From positions 648,001 through 712,000 of the forward strand of contig NZ_CP126106.1 in the NCBI RefSeq assembly GCF_030123325.1: a DNA stretch of 64,000 bases, given 5' to 3'. The translations under genes and the position numbers were made by a program. Under the pieces are notes generated by a model. That model searched no databases, was not told the DNA's origin, and was given only the letters and a program-made list of their open reading frames with translations. Below are positions 45,710 through 56,314 of this stretch, one piece after another. Source of the stretch: Peribacillus simplex (GTDB lineage Bacteria > Bacillota > Bacilli > Bacillales > DSM-1321). Each line of letters starts with the position of its first letter. The stretch's first letter is position 1.

Positions 45710-48700
45710 TTGGAGAAAACTATTCAGAATATTTACTCATTAACTCCACTTCAAGAAGGAATCCTTTATGAACTGGAAATGAACAATACAGCAGAGAACC
45801 TTTACATTTCTCAAATGCGAATCAGGATAACGGGCGCTCTTGAAGTACATGCATTATTCCAGGCGTGGAGTCAGGTTGTAGAACGGCATGAAGCATTAAG
45901 AATGAAGATCATCTCTAAAAATATCGAAAACAATGTTCAGGTTGTATTCAATGCAATGGATTATGAACCAGAAATAATCGATATGACAGAGTTGAATAAA
46001 CATGATCAATTAAATAAAATTCAGAGAGTGACATTCAAATCCCAGGAGATGGATGTGAATAACTCCAATTTGATGAAACTCCAGTTAGTGAAAATCGAAG
46101 AAAATCAGTATATCTTGATTTGGACTCATCACCATATAATTTTGGATGGCTGGAGTACCAGCATCGTCATCGATGAACTCTTTGTTATTTACAGCCGAAT
46201 TGTAGGAAGGGACTCCAAGCGGCTTATTGAAAAGCCAAAGCAATATGGAGATTTTATCCGGTATATGAATAAAATCGATGCGGAAGATTTAAACCGTTTT
46301 TGGAAAGAGCTAGCAAAGGATATTGATCAGCCGACAATCACTTTCCCCGTTCTGAAACATGTGAAGGAAAACCAGCAGGAAAATGATCTGTTTTGGGAGA
46401 TGGATAAAAAACAGAGTGAGCTTTTAAGAGAATTTGCCGCTAAAAACCATGTAACGATTAATGTATTATTGCAGTTAATTTGGTCGATCGTCCTAAAGGA
46501 AATGTCCAATCAAAATCGAATAGTCTTTGGAATTGTAAGCTCTGGAAGGTCGAATAACTTATTCAAATCCGAAGAAATTGTTGGGCTGCTCATTAATACG
46601 ATTCCGATGATAGCTGAAATGAACGATACAGATAGCATTACTGATTTACTGAAACGGTTCCAGGAAACATTAAACAATATGCTGGATTACTCTCAAATTT
46701 CTTTAGTGGATATCAAAAGGCATACGAAATTAAAGAAGGAAGATCCGATTTTCGAAACTTTATTCGTTTATGAAAATTATCCGGAAGCGAAAAATGAAAG
46801 GTTTGGCATTAACTGGGAAATTGAAGGTGGAAAAGAGACACATAGCTTTCCATTATCATTACAAGCCCAGGATAATAAAGAAATGATTAAATGCAAATTG
46901 TATTTTAATCGCTGCTTCATAGAGCGTTCACTAGTAAATGATATCCAATCAGCCTTCATGCAGATTGCCCATCAAATTACAAAAGTACAACAAATTGACG
47001 AAATATATGTCGATGTTGATTTTTCAAAACTAAAAAATAATGGGATTAAGAACCATCAAGAAAAAAGTAACAATAAGATCATATCCACATCCGTTAATCA
47101 AGAACTTAAAGAAATATGGCAAGAGTTTTTCTTGAACAGTGAGATTAATGAGGATTCTGATTTCTTTCAATTGGGCGGGCATTCGATAACAGCCATGAAA
47201 TTGGTGTCTAAAATAAATAAAAGACTTGATGCGAATATGAAATTAGCCGATTTGTTTGAAAATCCTACATTGAAATTGCTGAGTCATAAGGTCTTTCCGG
47301 AAGTGAATACGACTCCGGAAGATGACACACAAGCAGTTTCATCTTTTGTGGAAAAGACATTTTTGGAAGTCTTATCAACAAGTCAAATCGATAAAGATGC
47401 CGATTTTTTTGAAGTGGGCGGACACTCGATTTTAGCCATGAAGTTATTGACAAAACTAAACAAAGAATACAATCAAATTCTAACTTTGAAAAATATTTTT
47501 CAAAATTCAACAGTCGAATCGTTGACGGCCTTCATCATTAATGAAATTTCAGATCATGACATAGAGCAAAGTGAAGCACGACAAAAAAATCATGTTTTAT
47601 CCAGTAACCAAGAGGCTTTGTGGTTCAACGAAAAACTCAATGGCAAGACAACCAATTATAATATCCCTCAGAAATATAAAATTACTGGTAAAGTAGATAC
47701 TTTGATATTGGAAAAATCTATAAATCATGTCGTTAATAGACATGAGATTTTAAGGACCACCGTCCGTGAAAAAGCCGGGAAAGGCTACCAGGAAATCAGG
47801 GAAGATTTGTACATTAAAATAGATGAAATTGACCTATCTGCGTTAAAGCCCGAACAGCAAGCGACTCGTATGCTGCAAATCGAAGACGATGTCCAAGCGG
47901 AAATCTTTGAAATTGAAAAAGGTCCTCTCATGACAGTGAAACTGGTTAAATTGAGAGAAGAAGAGTCTGTTTTATTTGTGAATCTCCACCATTTCATTTT
48001 TGACGGATGGTCAGTGAGTATATTTTTAGATGAATGGTTATCTTTTTATGACAGTGAAGTGAATGAAAAGGAACTTATCCTTGGAAACGACTTTAAACAA
48101 TATAAGGATTTTGCCTTTGAGCAGAAAAGCTGGTTAGAACACAACTTTAAAGAAGAATCGCTATTTTGGGAAACAAACTTATCTGGGGAATTGCCCAAAT
48201 TGGAGCTTCCTTTAGATACGATACGTACAAAAGAAAACCGTACAGATGGCAGTAGTTTTATAGTGGAACTAACAAGGGAAGAGCTCCATGGTTTAAAGCG
48301 GATGTCCCTTGAAGAAAACTCGACATTATTCATGACACTGCTAACGATGTACCAGTCTTTTCTAGCAAAATATACAGGTCAAAACGATATCATCGTTGGA
48401 AGTCCTTTGGCAAATAGAATGATTGAAGGAACAGAAAAATCGATAGGTTATTTTGTCAATACACTGCCCTTTAGATTAAAGCTGGGACATGAGGAAACAT
48501 TTGAAGAGATTCTGCAAAGAAATACAAACCATATCATCGACATCTATGATCATCAGCAAATGACATTGGAGAAAATCGTTGAAGTCATTAACCCTGAAAG
48601 AGATTTAGCAAGCACTTCATTATTTCAAACTGTCTTCATTTTACAAAATAATGCCAAAGCTGCCTTTGAAAGTGAATACATAAAGATAACGCCTGAAGTA

Positions 48701-51700
48701 ATAAAATCAAAGGCAGCAAAATTCGATTTGAGTTTAGCTGCAGAAGAATATGAAGATAAGCTTTTATTCGCTTTTGAGTATAATTCAGGGATCTTCAATG
48801 AACAAACGATTCAAATATTAGCTGAAAATTTCTTAGAGTGGATTAGGAATATTACTTATCAGCCTGAACGATCGATTGACAAGGTATCCGTCGTGAGTAA
48901 GAGGCAGGAAAAAGTATTATTGGAAGAATGGCAGGGAGAAACCATTCGTTTTGAGGGGATCAATGACACAATCCCAGAAGCCTTCCATAAAATTGTTGAG
49001 CGGTTTCCTGATAAGGTAGCCATTGTTGATGGTCCGAGAACCATTACATATCGCGAACTGAATAATAAGAGCAATCGACTTTCACACTATTTACTAAGCA
49101 AAGGGATTTCTAAAGAAGAAAGAATCGGAATTTATGTGAATCGATCAATTGATATGGTGACAGGGATGTTGGCAGTAATTAAAGCTGGTGCTGCGTATGT
49201 TCCATTGGATCCTCATTATCCTGATGAACGGTTAAGCTATATGGTTGAAGATTCGTCCATTTCTTATTGCTTGAGTCACAAAGAACTCGGAAAGAATGGT
49301 TTGATTGACTCATCCAAAATAATATATTTTGAAGATATTGAAAAAGAATCGGATTTGTTATTGGAAACGAATCTTCACATTGCGGATCAGAGAGACTTGG
49401 CATATGTCATTTATACCTCTGGAACGACAGGCAGGCCCAAAGGAGTCATGTTAGAGCATAGAGGAATCATTAACTTAGTTTATAACCAAAATGAAATGAT
49501 GTGTTTGGATACATCAGCTAAAGTGCTGCAATTCGCTACGTTTAATTTTGATTCATCCGTCATAGAGATTTTCAGCACACTATTATTCGGTGCCGAGCTG
49601 CATATAAGTGTAGATAAAGAAAATCAATTTGACATGAGTAAACTTGTTGAACAAATTAAGCGGGAAGGAATTTCTCATATCATTTTACCGCCTGCTGTGT
49701 TGAAAGAACTGCCAATCATTGAATTGAGTACGATTAAAGTGTTGGGATCTGCAGGTTCTGAATGTCCAGTTGAGCTCGTTTCAAAGTTTAAACATATATC
49801 GTTTTTCAATGGCTATGGGCCTACGGAATATTCGGTATGTACTAGCTTTAAAATGTTTCCACCGAATGAGGATGTTACAGATGAATTCGTTGTTTCGATC
49901 GGGAAGCCTTTGACTAACACGGTTGTACTTGTGTTGGATGAAAACCGGAAACTAGTGCCGGCAGGGTCAGTTGGTGAACTTTACGTTGGAGGAATTGGGT
50001 TAGCAAGGGGATATTTGAATAATGAGAACCTGACAAATGAAAGATTCATATCCAATCCATTCAACCCTGCAGAAAAAGTGTACAGAACTGGGGATTTAGT
50101 TAAGCATAACAAAGCTGGGGAATTAGTTTATATAGGCAGGGCGGACGATCAAGTGAAAATAAGGGGATACCGTGTTGAACTATCGGAGGTTAATGCTTCA
50201 TTACGAAAAATGGCAGAAATCAAGGATAGTTATGTAACGGTAATGGAAGCTGGATTTGAGAATAAAAGGCTAATTGCTTATTATACGGTGAATGATGAGG
50301 TTTCGATAGATTCAATCAGAAGACGATTGAAAGAAACACTGCCTGTTTTCATGATTCCTGCCCATTTTCTGCAATTGGATAAATTTCCTTTGACGCCGAA
50401 TGGAAAAGTTGATCGGAAATCCCTGCCGAAATGGACGGAACAGTTTGATGAGAGGAAGGAAAAAGAGCTGGATGTGCAAGAATTGTCCAAAACTGAAACA
50501 GAGCTTCTGACAATTTGGAGAAATGTTTTAAACGATCCCACTATAGGACCGGAAGATAACTTTTTTGAATGTGGCGGTGATTCAATCATCAGTATTCAAA
50601 TATGCTCTGCCGCAAAAGAAAAAGATTTATTTATAACTCCTAAAGATTTATTTGAATGCCAAACGGTCCGTGAGCTAGGGAATATTGTAAATGAGCTGGA
50701 GCAAAAACAAGTGGTTCAAGAAACAGTATCAGGTTATGTCCCGTTGACGCCTATTCAATCTTGGTTTTTTAATGAAAATCATGAGAATATCCATCATTGG
50801 AATCAATCAGTCGTTTTGATGAAGGATAATACGTTGACGACTGAACAATATAAAAAGATCATCATGAAATTAATAGATCAGCACGACGTTTTAAGGACAT
50901 TATTTGAAAAACATGGTGATTCATATATCGGCAATATTTCAAATGCTGATACGGCATGCGGTTTTCATGAGTACCATGTTTCAAGTTTTAAAGATGAAAA
51001 AAGCTTGAAGGAAATTAATGAGCTAGAAGAAAACGCCCAACAAAGTTTAAATATACACAATGGCCCTTTGATGAAGTTCCTTCTATTCAGGGATCAAAGG
51101 GAGGTAAGGGTTTTTTGGGTGATTCATCACCTTGTGGTTGATGGTGTTTCGTGGAGGATACTTCTTGAACAATTTGAAAGATGCTATCAACAGATAAAGA
51201 ATGAACAAGAACCATCACTGCCTTTAAAAACGACTTCATATAAACAATGGTCCGAGAAACTAAACGAATACCAGGACGTTGACCTACCGGAAGAGGCCGT
51301 TCAATATTGGGAAAAGGAAATGAATGTTCCAGTTTCTCCGCTGAAGGAAGACTTAGGAGAAACATGTGATTATGAAAACATGTATAAAATACAAGTGGAT
51401 GAGGCCCAAACACAAAACCTCATTAAAAACACTTTAAGAAAACATAAAACGACGATTGATGAAGTTTTATTATCCGTTATCGCACATGCACTTTCCAATC
51501 GAATGGGAATCAATGAATTTTGGCTCGATTTAGAAGGACATGGCAGAGAGGATATTGAGGATGATATGGATTTATCAAGGACGGTAGGGTGGTTCACCTC
51601 GATTTATCCAGTAAGGATTAAAGGAATGGCGACTTTGGGCTCAACCTTGAGAAATACAAAAAGCATATTAAGAAATGTGCCAAACAAAGGGTTTGACTTT

Positions 51701-53395
51701 GGAATCCTAAAGTATATTTCCAATCGAAATCATAACTATCCAGATAGCCTCGTGAGTTACAACTATCTAGGTCAGTTTAATAACACTGGTGATATGGAAC
51801 AAACCAATAGCAGCAATATAGATTCGAACTATAAATTTCCATATAAACTCAATTTTGTTGCCAGCATCGTAAACAATAAACTCATGCTGAATATTATTGG
51901 CGATAGCAGCAATGAAAACTTCCGAATGATATGTAGAGAAGTTGAAGTACATTTAAACAAAATATTAAGTGGAAGTGCAGATTTGAATGACTCCATTGTC
52001 GAAACGGATTTTGAAGCTGAGAAAATAGTCGATGGAAGCACGATCTCCCATTTCATTAATAAGTTTAATAACATTGAAGAGATATACCCAGTGACATCAC
52101 TTCAAGAAGGGATGTTATTCCATAGCGAAGTAACCCAAAGTCCTGAATATATTTCACAGCTATCCATTGATTTAGTAGGTGATCTGGACTTGGATAAATT
52201 AGAAGAAGCCTGGAATGAAACCTGTAGAAAATACGAAGTTCTAAGATCCGTTTTCAGGCGCAATCAATTGGGGGACCGTTATCAAATCATACTTAATGAC
52301 ATTTATTATGTGTTTAATCATGTGGATCTAACGATGTTTAGTGAAGACGAGTCAGAATCCAAGATAGAAAATCTTTTAGAGCATAGCAAAAATAGACAAA
52401 CGGATTTAGAGAATGGTCCGCTCATGAACATCACTTTGATCCAGCTATCGGATCATCGCTATAAATTCATATGGACACATCATCATGCTTTAATAGATGG
52501 CTGGAGCCTGCAAATTGTCATTAACCATTTTTTGGATAATTACCGAAACCCTTTCAATACTACAAGAGACAGTGATGAACATAAGAATGCTTATAAACAA
52601 GTCATGGATCATGTCAGGAATATTAATAAACAGGAAGAAGCAGCTTTTTGGAATGAAGAATTGAGGGATTTCGAACAAGTAAAAGCACTTGCGGGTAATA
52701 AAACGGATAAGGTAGCTTTTACATCGGATAAAGTTATTGAATATAGCTTACCTGAAGAGCTTACCGAAAGATTAATAGAATTATCCAAGCGGCATAGAAA
52801 GACAATTAATACCGTTGTTCAAGGAGTTTGGAGCATCGTTCTATCCTACCTCAGTGAAAGCGACTCAGTATGCTATGGGGTGACAAGCTCAGGAAGGAAC
52901 CTCAGCATTCCGCATATTGAATCAGCTGTAGGCTTATTGATCAATACTCTGCCATTCTCTTTGAAAATCGATTGGGATGATGATTTACACTCCTATCTAA
53001 CTGCTATTCAAAACAAGCAATTACATATGAGAGAGTATGAGTTCAGTTCACTTACGGATATAAAGCGATACGCTGAAATTCCATGGGATAAGGAATTATT
53101 CCAACATATATTTGTATTCGAAAATTATCCGAGCACAGAACTGGCGGAGGATTCGCAAATCATGATCGAAAATTCAGTCGGAAGTGAATCGACCAATTTT
53201 GATCTTACGTTCTCTGCGGCTGTAGTGCAATCCAAGCTGCATTATAAAATCATTTATAAAGACAGTAAATTCGATGAAAATGAAATTTTACGTTTTATGG
53301 ATTCCATGCAGGAAATATTCGTAAAACTAACAGAAGAAGAAGCACTTCTATCTATTGGTAAATTAATAAATCACTTGAAAGTTGGGGCCCGATGA
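45710..53395 (+). CDS. NRPS 3: C-T-T-C-A-T-E-C (2561 aa)
   Basis: I prefer TTG 45710, eight bases after GGGAGG; ATG 45689 is an alternative. Domains: C1 about 1-435 (HHIILDG near 140; opening 'LTPLQEGILYE' as in C domains after epimerases), two carriers directly after it (LGGHSIT near 488, VGGHSIL near 570), C2 about 628-1050 (HHFIFDG near 760), A about 1085-1565 (YTSGTTGRPKG near 1231), T CGGDSII near 1621, epimerase about 1677-2105 (HHLVVDG near 1805), C3 about 2124-2555 (HHALIDG near 2257). No A domain lies between C1 and the tandem carriers. The A pocket reads DSIIGAGVC by eye, unassigned. The stop overlaps the next gene's ATG. Confidence 0.92.
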   Translation: MEKTIQNIYSLTPLQEGILYELEMNNTAENLYISQMRIRITGALEVHALFQAWSQVVERHEALRMKIISKNIENNVQVVFNAMDYEPEIIDMTELNKHDQLNKIQRVTFKSQEMDVNNSNLMKLQLVKIEENQYILIWTHHHIILDGWSTSIVIDELFVIYSRIVGRDSKRLIEKPKQYGDFIRYMNKIDAEDLNRFWKELAKDIDQPTITFPVLKHVKENQQENDLFWEMDKKQSELLREFAAKNHVTINVLLQLIWSIVLKEMSNQNRIVFGIVSSGRSNNLFKSEEIVGLLINTIPMIAEMNDTDSITDLLKRFQETLNNMLDYSQISLVDIKRHTKLKKEDPIFETLFVYENYPEAKNERFGINWEIEGGKETHSFPLSLQAQDNKEMIKCKLYFNRCFIERSLVNDIQSAFMQIAHQITKVQQIDEIYVDVDFSKLKNNGIKNHQEKSNNKIISTSVNQELKEIWQEFFLNSEINEDSDFFQLGGHSITAMKLVSKINKRLDANMKLADLFENPTLKLLSHKVFPEVNTTPEDDTQAVSSFVEKTFLEVLSTSQIDKDADFFEVGGHSILAMKLLTKLNKEYNQILTLKNIFQNSTVESLTAFIINEISDHDIEQSEARQKNHVLSSNQEALWFNEKLNGKTTNYNIPQKYKITGKVDTLILEKSINHVVNRHEILRTTVREKAGKGYQEIREDLYIKIDEIDLSALKPEQQATRMLQIEDDVQAEIFEIEKGPLMTVKLVKLREEESVLFVNLHHFIFDGWSVSIFLDEWLSFYDSEVNEKELILGNDFKQYKDFAFEQKSWLEHNFKEESLFWETNLSGELPKLELPLDTIRTKENRTDGSSFIVELTREELHGLKRMSLEENSTLFMTLLTMYQSFLAKYTGQNDIIVGSPLANRMIEGTEKSIGYFVNTLPFRLKLGHEETFEEILQRNTNHIIDIYDHQQMTLEKIVEVINPERDLASTSLFQTVFILQNNAKAAFESEYIKITPEVIKSKAAKFDLSLAAEEYEDKLLFAFEYNSGIFNEQTIQILAENFLEWIRNITYQPERSIDKVSVVSKRQEKVLLEEWQGETIRFEGINDTIPEAFHKIVERFPDKVAIVDGPRTITYRELNNKSNRLSHYLLSKGISKEERIGIYVNRSIDMVTGMLAVIKAGAAYVPLDPHYPDERLSYMVEDSSISYCLSHKELGKNGLIDSSKIIYFEDIEKESDLLLETNLHIADQRDLAYVIYTSGTTGRPKGVMLEHRGIINLVYNQNEMMCLDTSAKVLQFATFNFDSSVIEIFSTLLFGAELHISVDKENQFDMSKLVEQIKREGISHIILPPAVLKELPIIELSTIKVLGSAGSECPVELVSKFKHISFFNGYGPTEYSVCTSFKMFPPNEDVTDEFVVSIGKPLTNTVVLVLDENRKLVPAGSVGELYVGGIGLARGYLNNENLTNERFISNPFNPAEKVYRTGDLVKHNKAGELVYIGRADDQVKIRGYRVELSEVNASLRKMAEIKDSYVTVMEAGFENKRLIAYYTVNDEVSIDSIRRRLKETLPVFMIPAHFLQLDKFPLTPNGKVDRKSLPKWTEQFDERKEKELDVQELSKTETELLTIWRNVLNDPTIGPEDNFFECGGDSIISIQICSAAKEKDLFITPKDLFECQTVRELGNIVNELEQKQVVQETVSGYVPLTPIQSWFFNENHENIHHWNQSVVLMKDNTLTTEQYKKIIMKLIDQHDVLRTLFEKHGDSYIGNISNADTACGFHEYHVSSFKDEKSLKEINELEENAQQSLNIHNGPLMKFLLFRDQREVRVFWVIHHLVVDGVSWRILLEQFERCYQQIKNEQEPSLPLKTTSYKQWSEKLNEYQDVDLPEEAVQYWEKEMNVPVSPLKEDLGETCDYENMYKIQVDEAQTQNLIKNTLRKHKTTIDEVLLSVIAHALSNRMGINEFWLDLEGHGREDIEDDMDLSRTVGWFTSIYPVRIKGMATLGSTLRNTKSILRNVPNKGFDFGILKYISNRNHNYPDSLVSYNYLGQFNNTGDMEQTNSSNIDSNYKFPYKLNFVASIVNNKLMLNIIGDSSNENFRMICREVEVHLNKILSGSADLNDSIVETDFEAEKIVDGSTISHFINKFNNIEEIYPVTSLQEGMLFHSEVTQSPEYISQLSIDLVGDLDLDKLEEAWNETCRKYEVLRSVFRRNQLGDRYQIILNDIYYVFNHVDLTMFSEDESESKIENLLEHSKNRQTDLENGPLMNITLIQLSDHRYKFIWTHHHALIDGWSLQIVINHFLDNYRNPFNTTRDSDEHKNAYKQVMDHVRNINKQEEAAFWNEELRDFEQVKALAGNKTDKVAFTSDKVIEYSLPEELTERLIELSKRHRKTINTVVQGVWSIVLSYLSESDSVCYGVTSSGRNLSIPHIESAVGLLINTLPFSLKIDWDDDLHSYLTAIQNKQLHMREYEFSSLTDIKRYAEIPWDKELFQHIFVFENYPSTELAEDSQIMIENSVGSESTNFDLTFSAAVVQSKLHYKIIYKDSKFDENEILRFMDSMQEIFVKLTEEEALLSIGKLINHLKVGAR

Positions 53396-56295
53396 TAAGT
53401 AAATCGATGACGACGAATAAATTGATGTCAATAACTGAAGCTTTTATAAAAATCGTGGAAGAGAAACAGTCAAGAACGGCACTTTGTGAAAATGAACGGC
53501 AAATTACTTATAAAGAATTGGATATACTTTCAGATAATCTTGCCAAAAGGATCATTGATTTGGGGATTCAAGAAGAAACAATGATCGGGATTCCAAGCAA
53601 AAGGTCCATTGAACTGATCATCGGGATGCTTGCCATAATAAAGTCAGGCTGTTGCTATGTTCCAATAGACGAAAAGTACCCATTAAAAAGATTGGAATAT
53701 ATGCTTGCAGATACGGATATGAAGTACTTCTTATCGTTTAATGGGCAAGAAGGGAAGCTTCGTGAATTGGATATTGAACCAATTCCATTTGAGATTAATG
53801 AACTAAGCAGGGAAGGGCACATTCCCGTTAACCGTTCTTCGGAAAATGGTCTCGCATATGTTATCTATACATCAGGAACGACTGGAAAGCCTAAAGGTGT
53901 GATGATTGAGCAAAAGAGTGTAGTCAATTTAGTATTGAACTCTGAAATACTTGAAATAAACGAAAATAATAGAGTGGCTCAATTTTCCAACCCATGCTTT
54001 GACGCCGCAACTTTTGAGATATGGGGAGCTTTATTGAATGGCGCAACTTTATTCTTGATGTCGAATGAGTTCACTTCCTTTGATGATTGGAAAGCAGCGA
54101 TATCCATTGGAAAGGTGGATGTAGCTTTTTTTACGACAGGTCTTTTCAATGCAATGGTTGATGAGGATCCATTAATTTTTGAAGGATTAAAGAAAATTGT
54201 GGTTGGCGGAGATAAAATCTCGGTTTCCCATGTGAGAAGATTGAAGCAAACAATCGGACATTTTTCCTTGATTAATGGGTATGGACCAACTGAATGCACG
54301 ACTTTTGCACTTTGCCATGAGGTCGAAGACAAAGATGCAGATGTTATTCCCATTGGAAAGCCGTTGAGCAATGTAGAAATCAAGATTCTATCTGAAGAAC
54401 AAGTAGAGGTAGCGGATGGGGAAATAGGCGAGATCTACATTGGCGGTCAAGGGGTCATGAGAGGCTATTTAAATCAGCCGCAATTAACGGAACAAGCTTT
54501 GATCATGGATGTTTTGAATCAGGCGAAGTGGTACAAAACAGGTGATCATGGCGTCCGGTTACACAATGGGGAAATCCTGTACAAAGGCCGAAAAGACAGT
54601 CAAGTGAAAATTCGCGGCTTTAGAATTGAACTGAATGAAATTCAGGAAAAGCTTGATAAATACATGAAGATTGAAAGTTCAGTAGTTGCTGTTAAAAACA
54701 TCAATGGTGAGAATTATGTTATCGCTTATTACAAACATAAAGATGATAAAGCAGAAAACGCTGAAAAGGATATTAAAGATTATCTGAGCAATGAATTGCC
54801 GAATTATATGATTCCCCATTTTTTTGTCAGAATGGATGATTTCCCTCTTAATGCCAACGGTAAAGTGGATAAAGACAAATTATTGGAAATGGATATCATG
54901 CAAAATAAAACTTCCTTAGCCAATCAAGAAACTGGAAAGAAAAAAGAAGTATTGGAGATTTGGAGAAATGTATTAGGAAATCCAAGTCTAGGATTGGACG
55001 ACAACTTCTTTGAAAATGGAGGCCATTCCATTTTAGCTACAAAACTGGTCTATGTAATGAAGGAAACCGTACTTCCTGAGGCCACTTTACAAATATTATT
55101 GGAAAATAACACAGTCAATAAAATTGTTGAGGCACTTGAAGTCGATTCAGCTGGCAGCATGGAAGCAGTGCTGGAGAAGGATTCCATGCTCGCTCCAGCG
55201 TTGATGGAGAAAATAAGGGGAATATCCACTAAACCAGTTGAAATTGAAAAAAATATGATGATTACAGGTGGAACAGGGTTTTTAGGAGCACATCTATTAA
55301 ATAAATTGTTACTGGAATTGGAAGATGTCAAAATCTATTGTTTGGTTAGATTTCCTTCAAGAAATAGATTGAAAGATACCTTAATGAAATATGGTCTTTG
55401 GCAAGATGATTTCGTAAGTAGAATCGTTGTAATTGAAGGGGATCTTAGTAAACATCAATTCGGTCTGGATGATACGACCTATGAGAAATTAAGCAATGAT
55501 GTTTCTCATGTGTATCATGTCGGTGCCGAAACGAATTTCTTCGAGCCATATAGCAAATCAAAGATTTCGAATGTGGATGGTGTAGTGGAGATCATTAAGT
55601 TTGCTTCATCATACACTCGGAAAAACATTCATTATGCCTCAACGCTTTCTGTCTTGACCGGTGAAAGGAAATGGGACGAGGAGGACGAGTTGGTTTACTC
55701 CCCCGATTTAATGATCGGGTACAGCCAGTCCAAATGGGTTGCCGAGAAATTGCTTCTTCAAGCAAGGGAACATGGACTGACAATCGATATTTTCCGATTA
55801 GGCAGGATTTCATCCAATTCAAACGGGGTTTGGAACGAGAAGGATATGTTGTACAAGGTTTTTGAATCATTTATTGAACAAAGGATATTGCCATTTAAAG
55901 AGGAAATTCATTTTGAATTGATGCCAGTCGACTTTGTAAGTGAGTTCATTTACAAAATATCAAAATTGAATGCGAATCAGAAGCTCGGGATCTATCATAT
56001 GTTCAATGATCAGAGGGTTTCAAGTGAATTCGTGACCTCCTTCTTCGAAAAAAATGAAATACCTTACTCCAACATGGATTTGGAAGAATGGTTACAATCA
56101 TTAAAAGAAAAGACACAATCTAACGAGATTCATTCATTAAGTGCTTTGTCCCAGTTAATTGATGAATCGACAAAATTAAAAGAGTCGGAAATCCTGCAAT
56201 CCAAAACCAAGAAGGAAATGGAATTGCTATCAATGAAAATGCCGGAAATCGATTCAGGGTATGTTGAAAGCTTTATGAAGTTCATGCTGAAATAA
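53392..56295 (+). CDS. NRPS 4: A-T-thioester reductase (967 aa)
   Basis: A about 1-490 (YTSGTTGKPKG near 155; NGKVDK near 488), T NGGHSIL near 542, reductase about 615-967. The reductase starts with 'MMITGGTGFLGAHLL' near 621, the NAD(P)H-binding loop, and has the YxxxK pair in 'YSQSKWVAEKLL' near 777. This R domain replaces a thioesterase and releases the peptide as an aldehyde (or alcohol after a second reduction). Pocket residues DAFFVGGTF are close to the valine code, so a C-terminal valinal is predicted. The incoming C domain is at the end of NRPS 3. Confidence 0.93.
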   Translation: MISKSMTTNKLMSITEAFIKIVEEKQSRTALCENERQITYKELDILSDNLAKRIIDLGIQEETMIGIPSKRSIELIIGMLAIIKSGCCYVPIDEKYPLKRLEYMLADTDMKYFLSFNGQEGKLRELDIEPIPFEINELSREGHIPVNRSSENGLAYVIYTSGTTGKPKGVMIEQKSVVNLVLNSEILEINENNRVAQFSNPCFDAATFEIWGALLNGATLFLMSNEFTSFDDWKAAISIGKVDVAFFTTGLFNAMVDEDPLIFEGLKKIVVGGDKISVSHVRRLKQTIGHFSLINGYGPTECTTFALCHEVEDKDADVIPIGKPLSNVEIKILSEEQVEVADGEIGEIYIGGQGVMRGYLNQPQLTEQALIMDVLNQAKWYKTGDHGVRLHNGEILYKGRKDSQVKIRGFRIELNEIQEKLDKYMKIESSVVAVKNINGENYVIAYYKHKDDKAENAEKDIKDYLSNELPNYMIPHFFVRMDDFPLNANGKVDKDKLLEMDIMQNKTSLANQETGKKKEVLEIWRNVLGNPSLGLDDNFFENGGHSILATKLVYVMKETVLPEATLQILLENNTVNKIVEALEVDSAGSMEAVLEKDSMLAPALMEKIRGISTKPVEIEKNMMITGGTGFLGAHLLNKLLLELEDVKIYCLVRFPSRNRLKDTLMKYGLWQDDFVSRIVVIEGDLSKHQFGLDDTTYEKLSNDVSHVYHVGAETNFFEPYSKSKISNVDGVVEIIKFASSYTRKNIHYASTLSVLTGERKWDEEDELVYSPDLMIGYSQSKWVAEKLLLQAREHGLTIDIFRLGRISSNSNGVWNEKDMLYKVFESFIEQRILPFKEEIHFELMPVDFVSEFIYKISKLNANQKLGIYHMFNDQRVSSEFVTSFFEKNEIPYSNMDLEEWLQSLKEKTQSNEIHSLSALSQLIDESTKLKESEILQSKTKKEMELLSMKMPEIDSGYVESFMKFMLK

Positions 56296-56314
56296 TCGAT
56301 CATGGAGAAGGGGG

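Noticed and set aside
55595..55870. Minus-strand frame in the reductase region and the many other antisense frames in NRPS genes
   Set aside because: They are shadows of long, motif-rich coding sequences on the plus strand.
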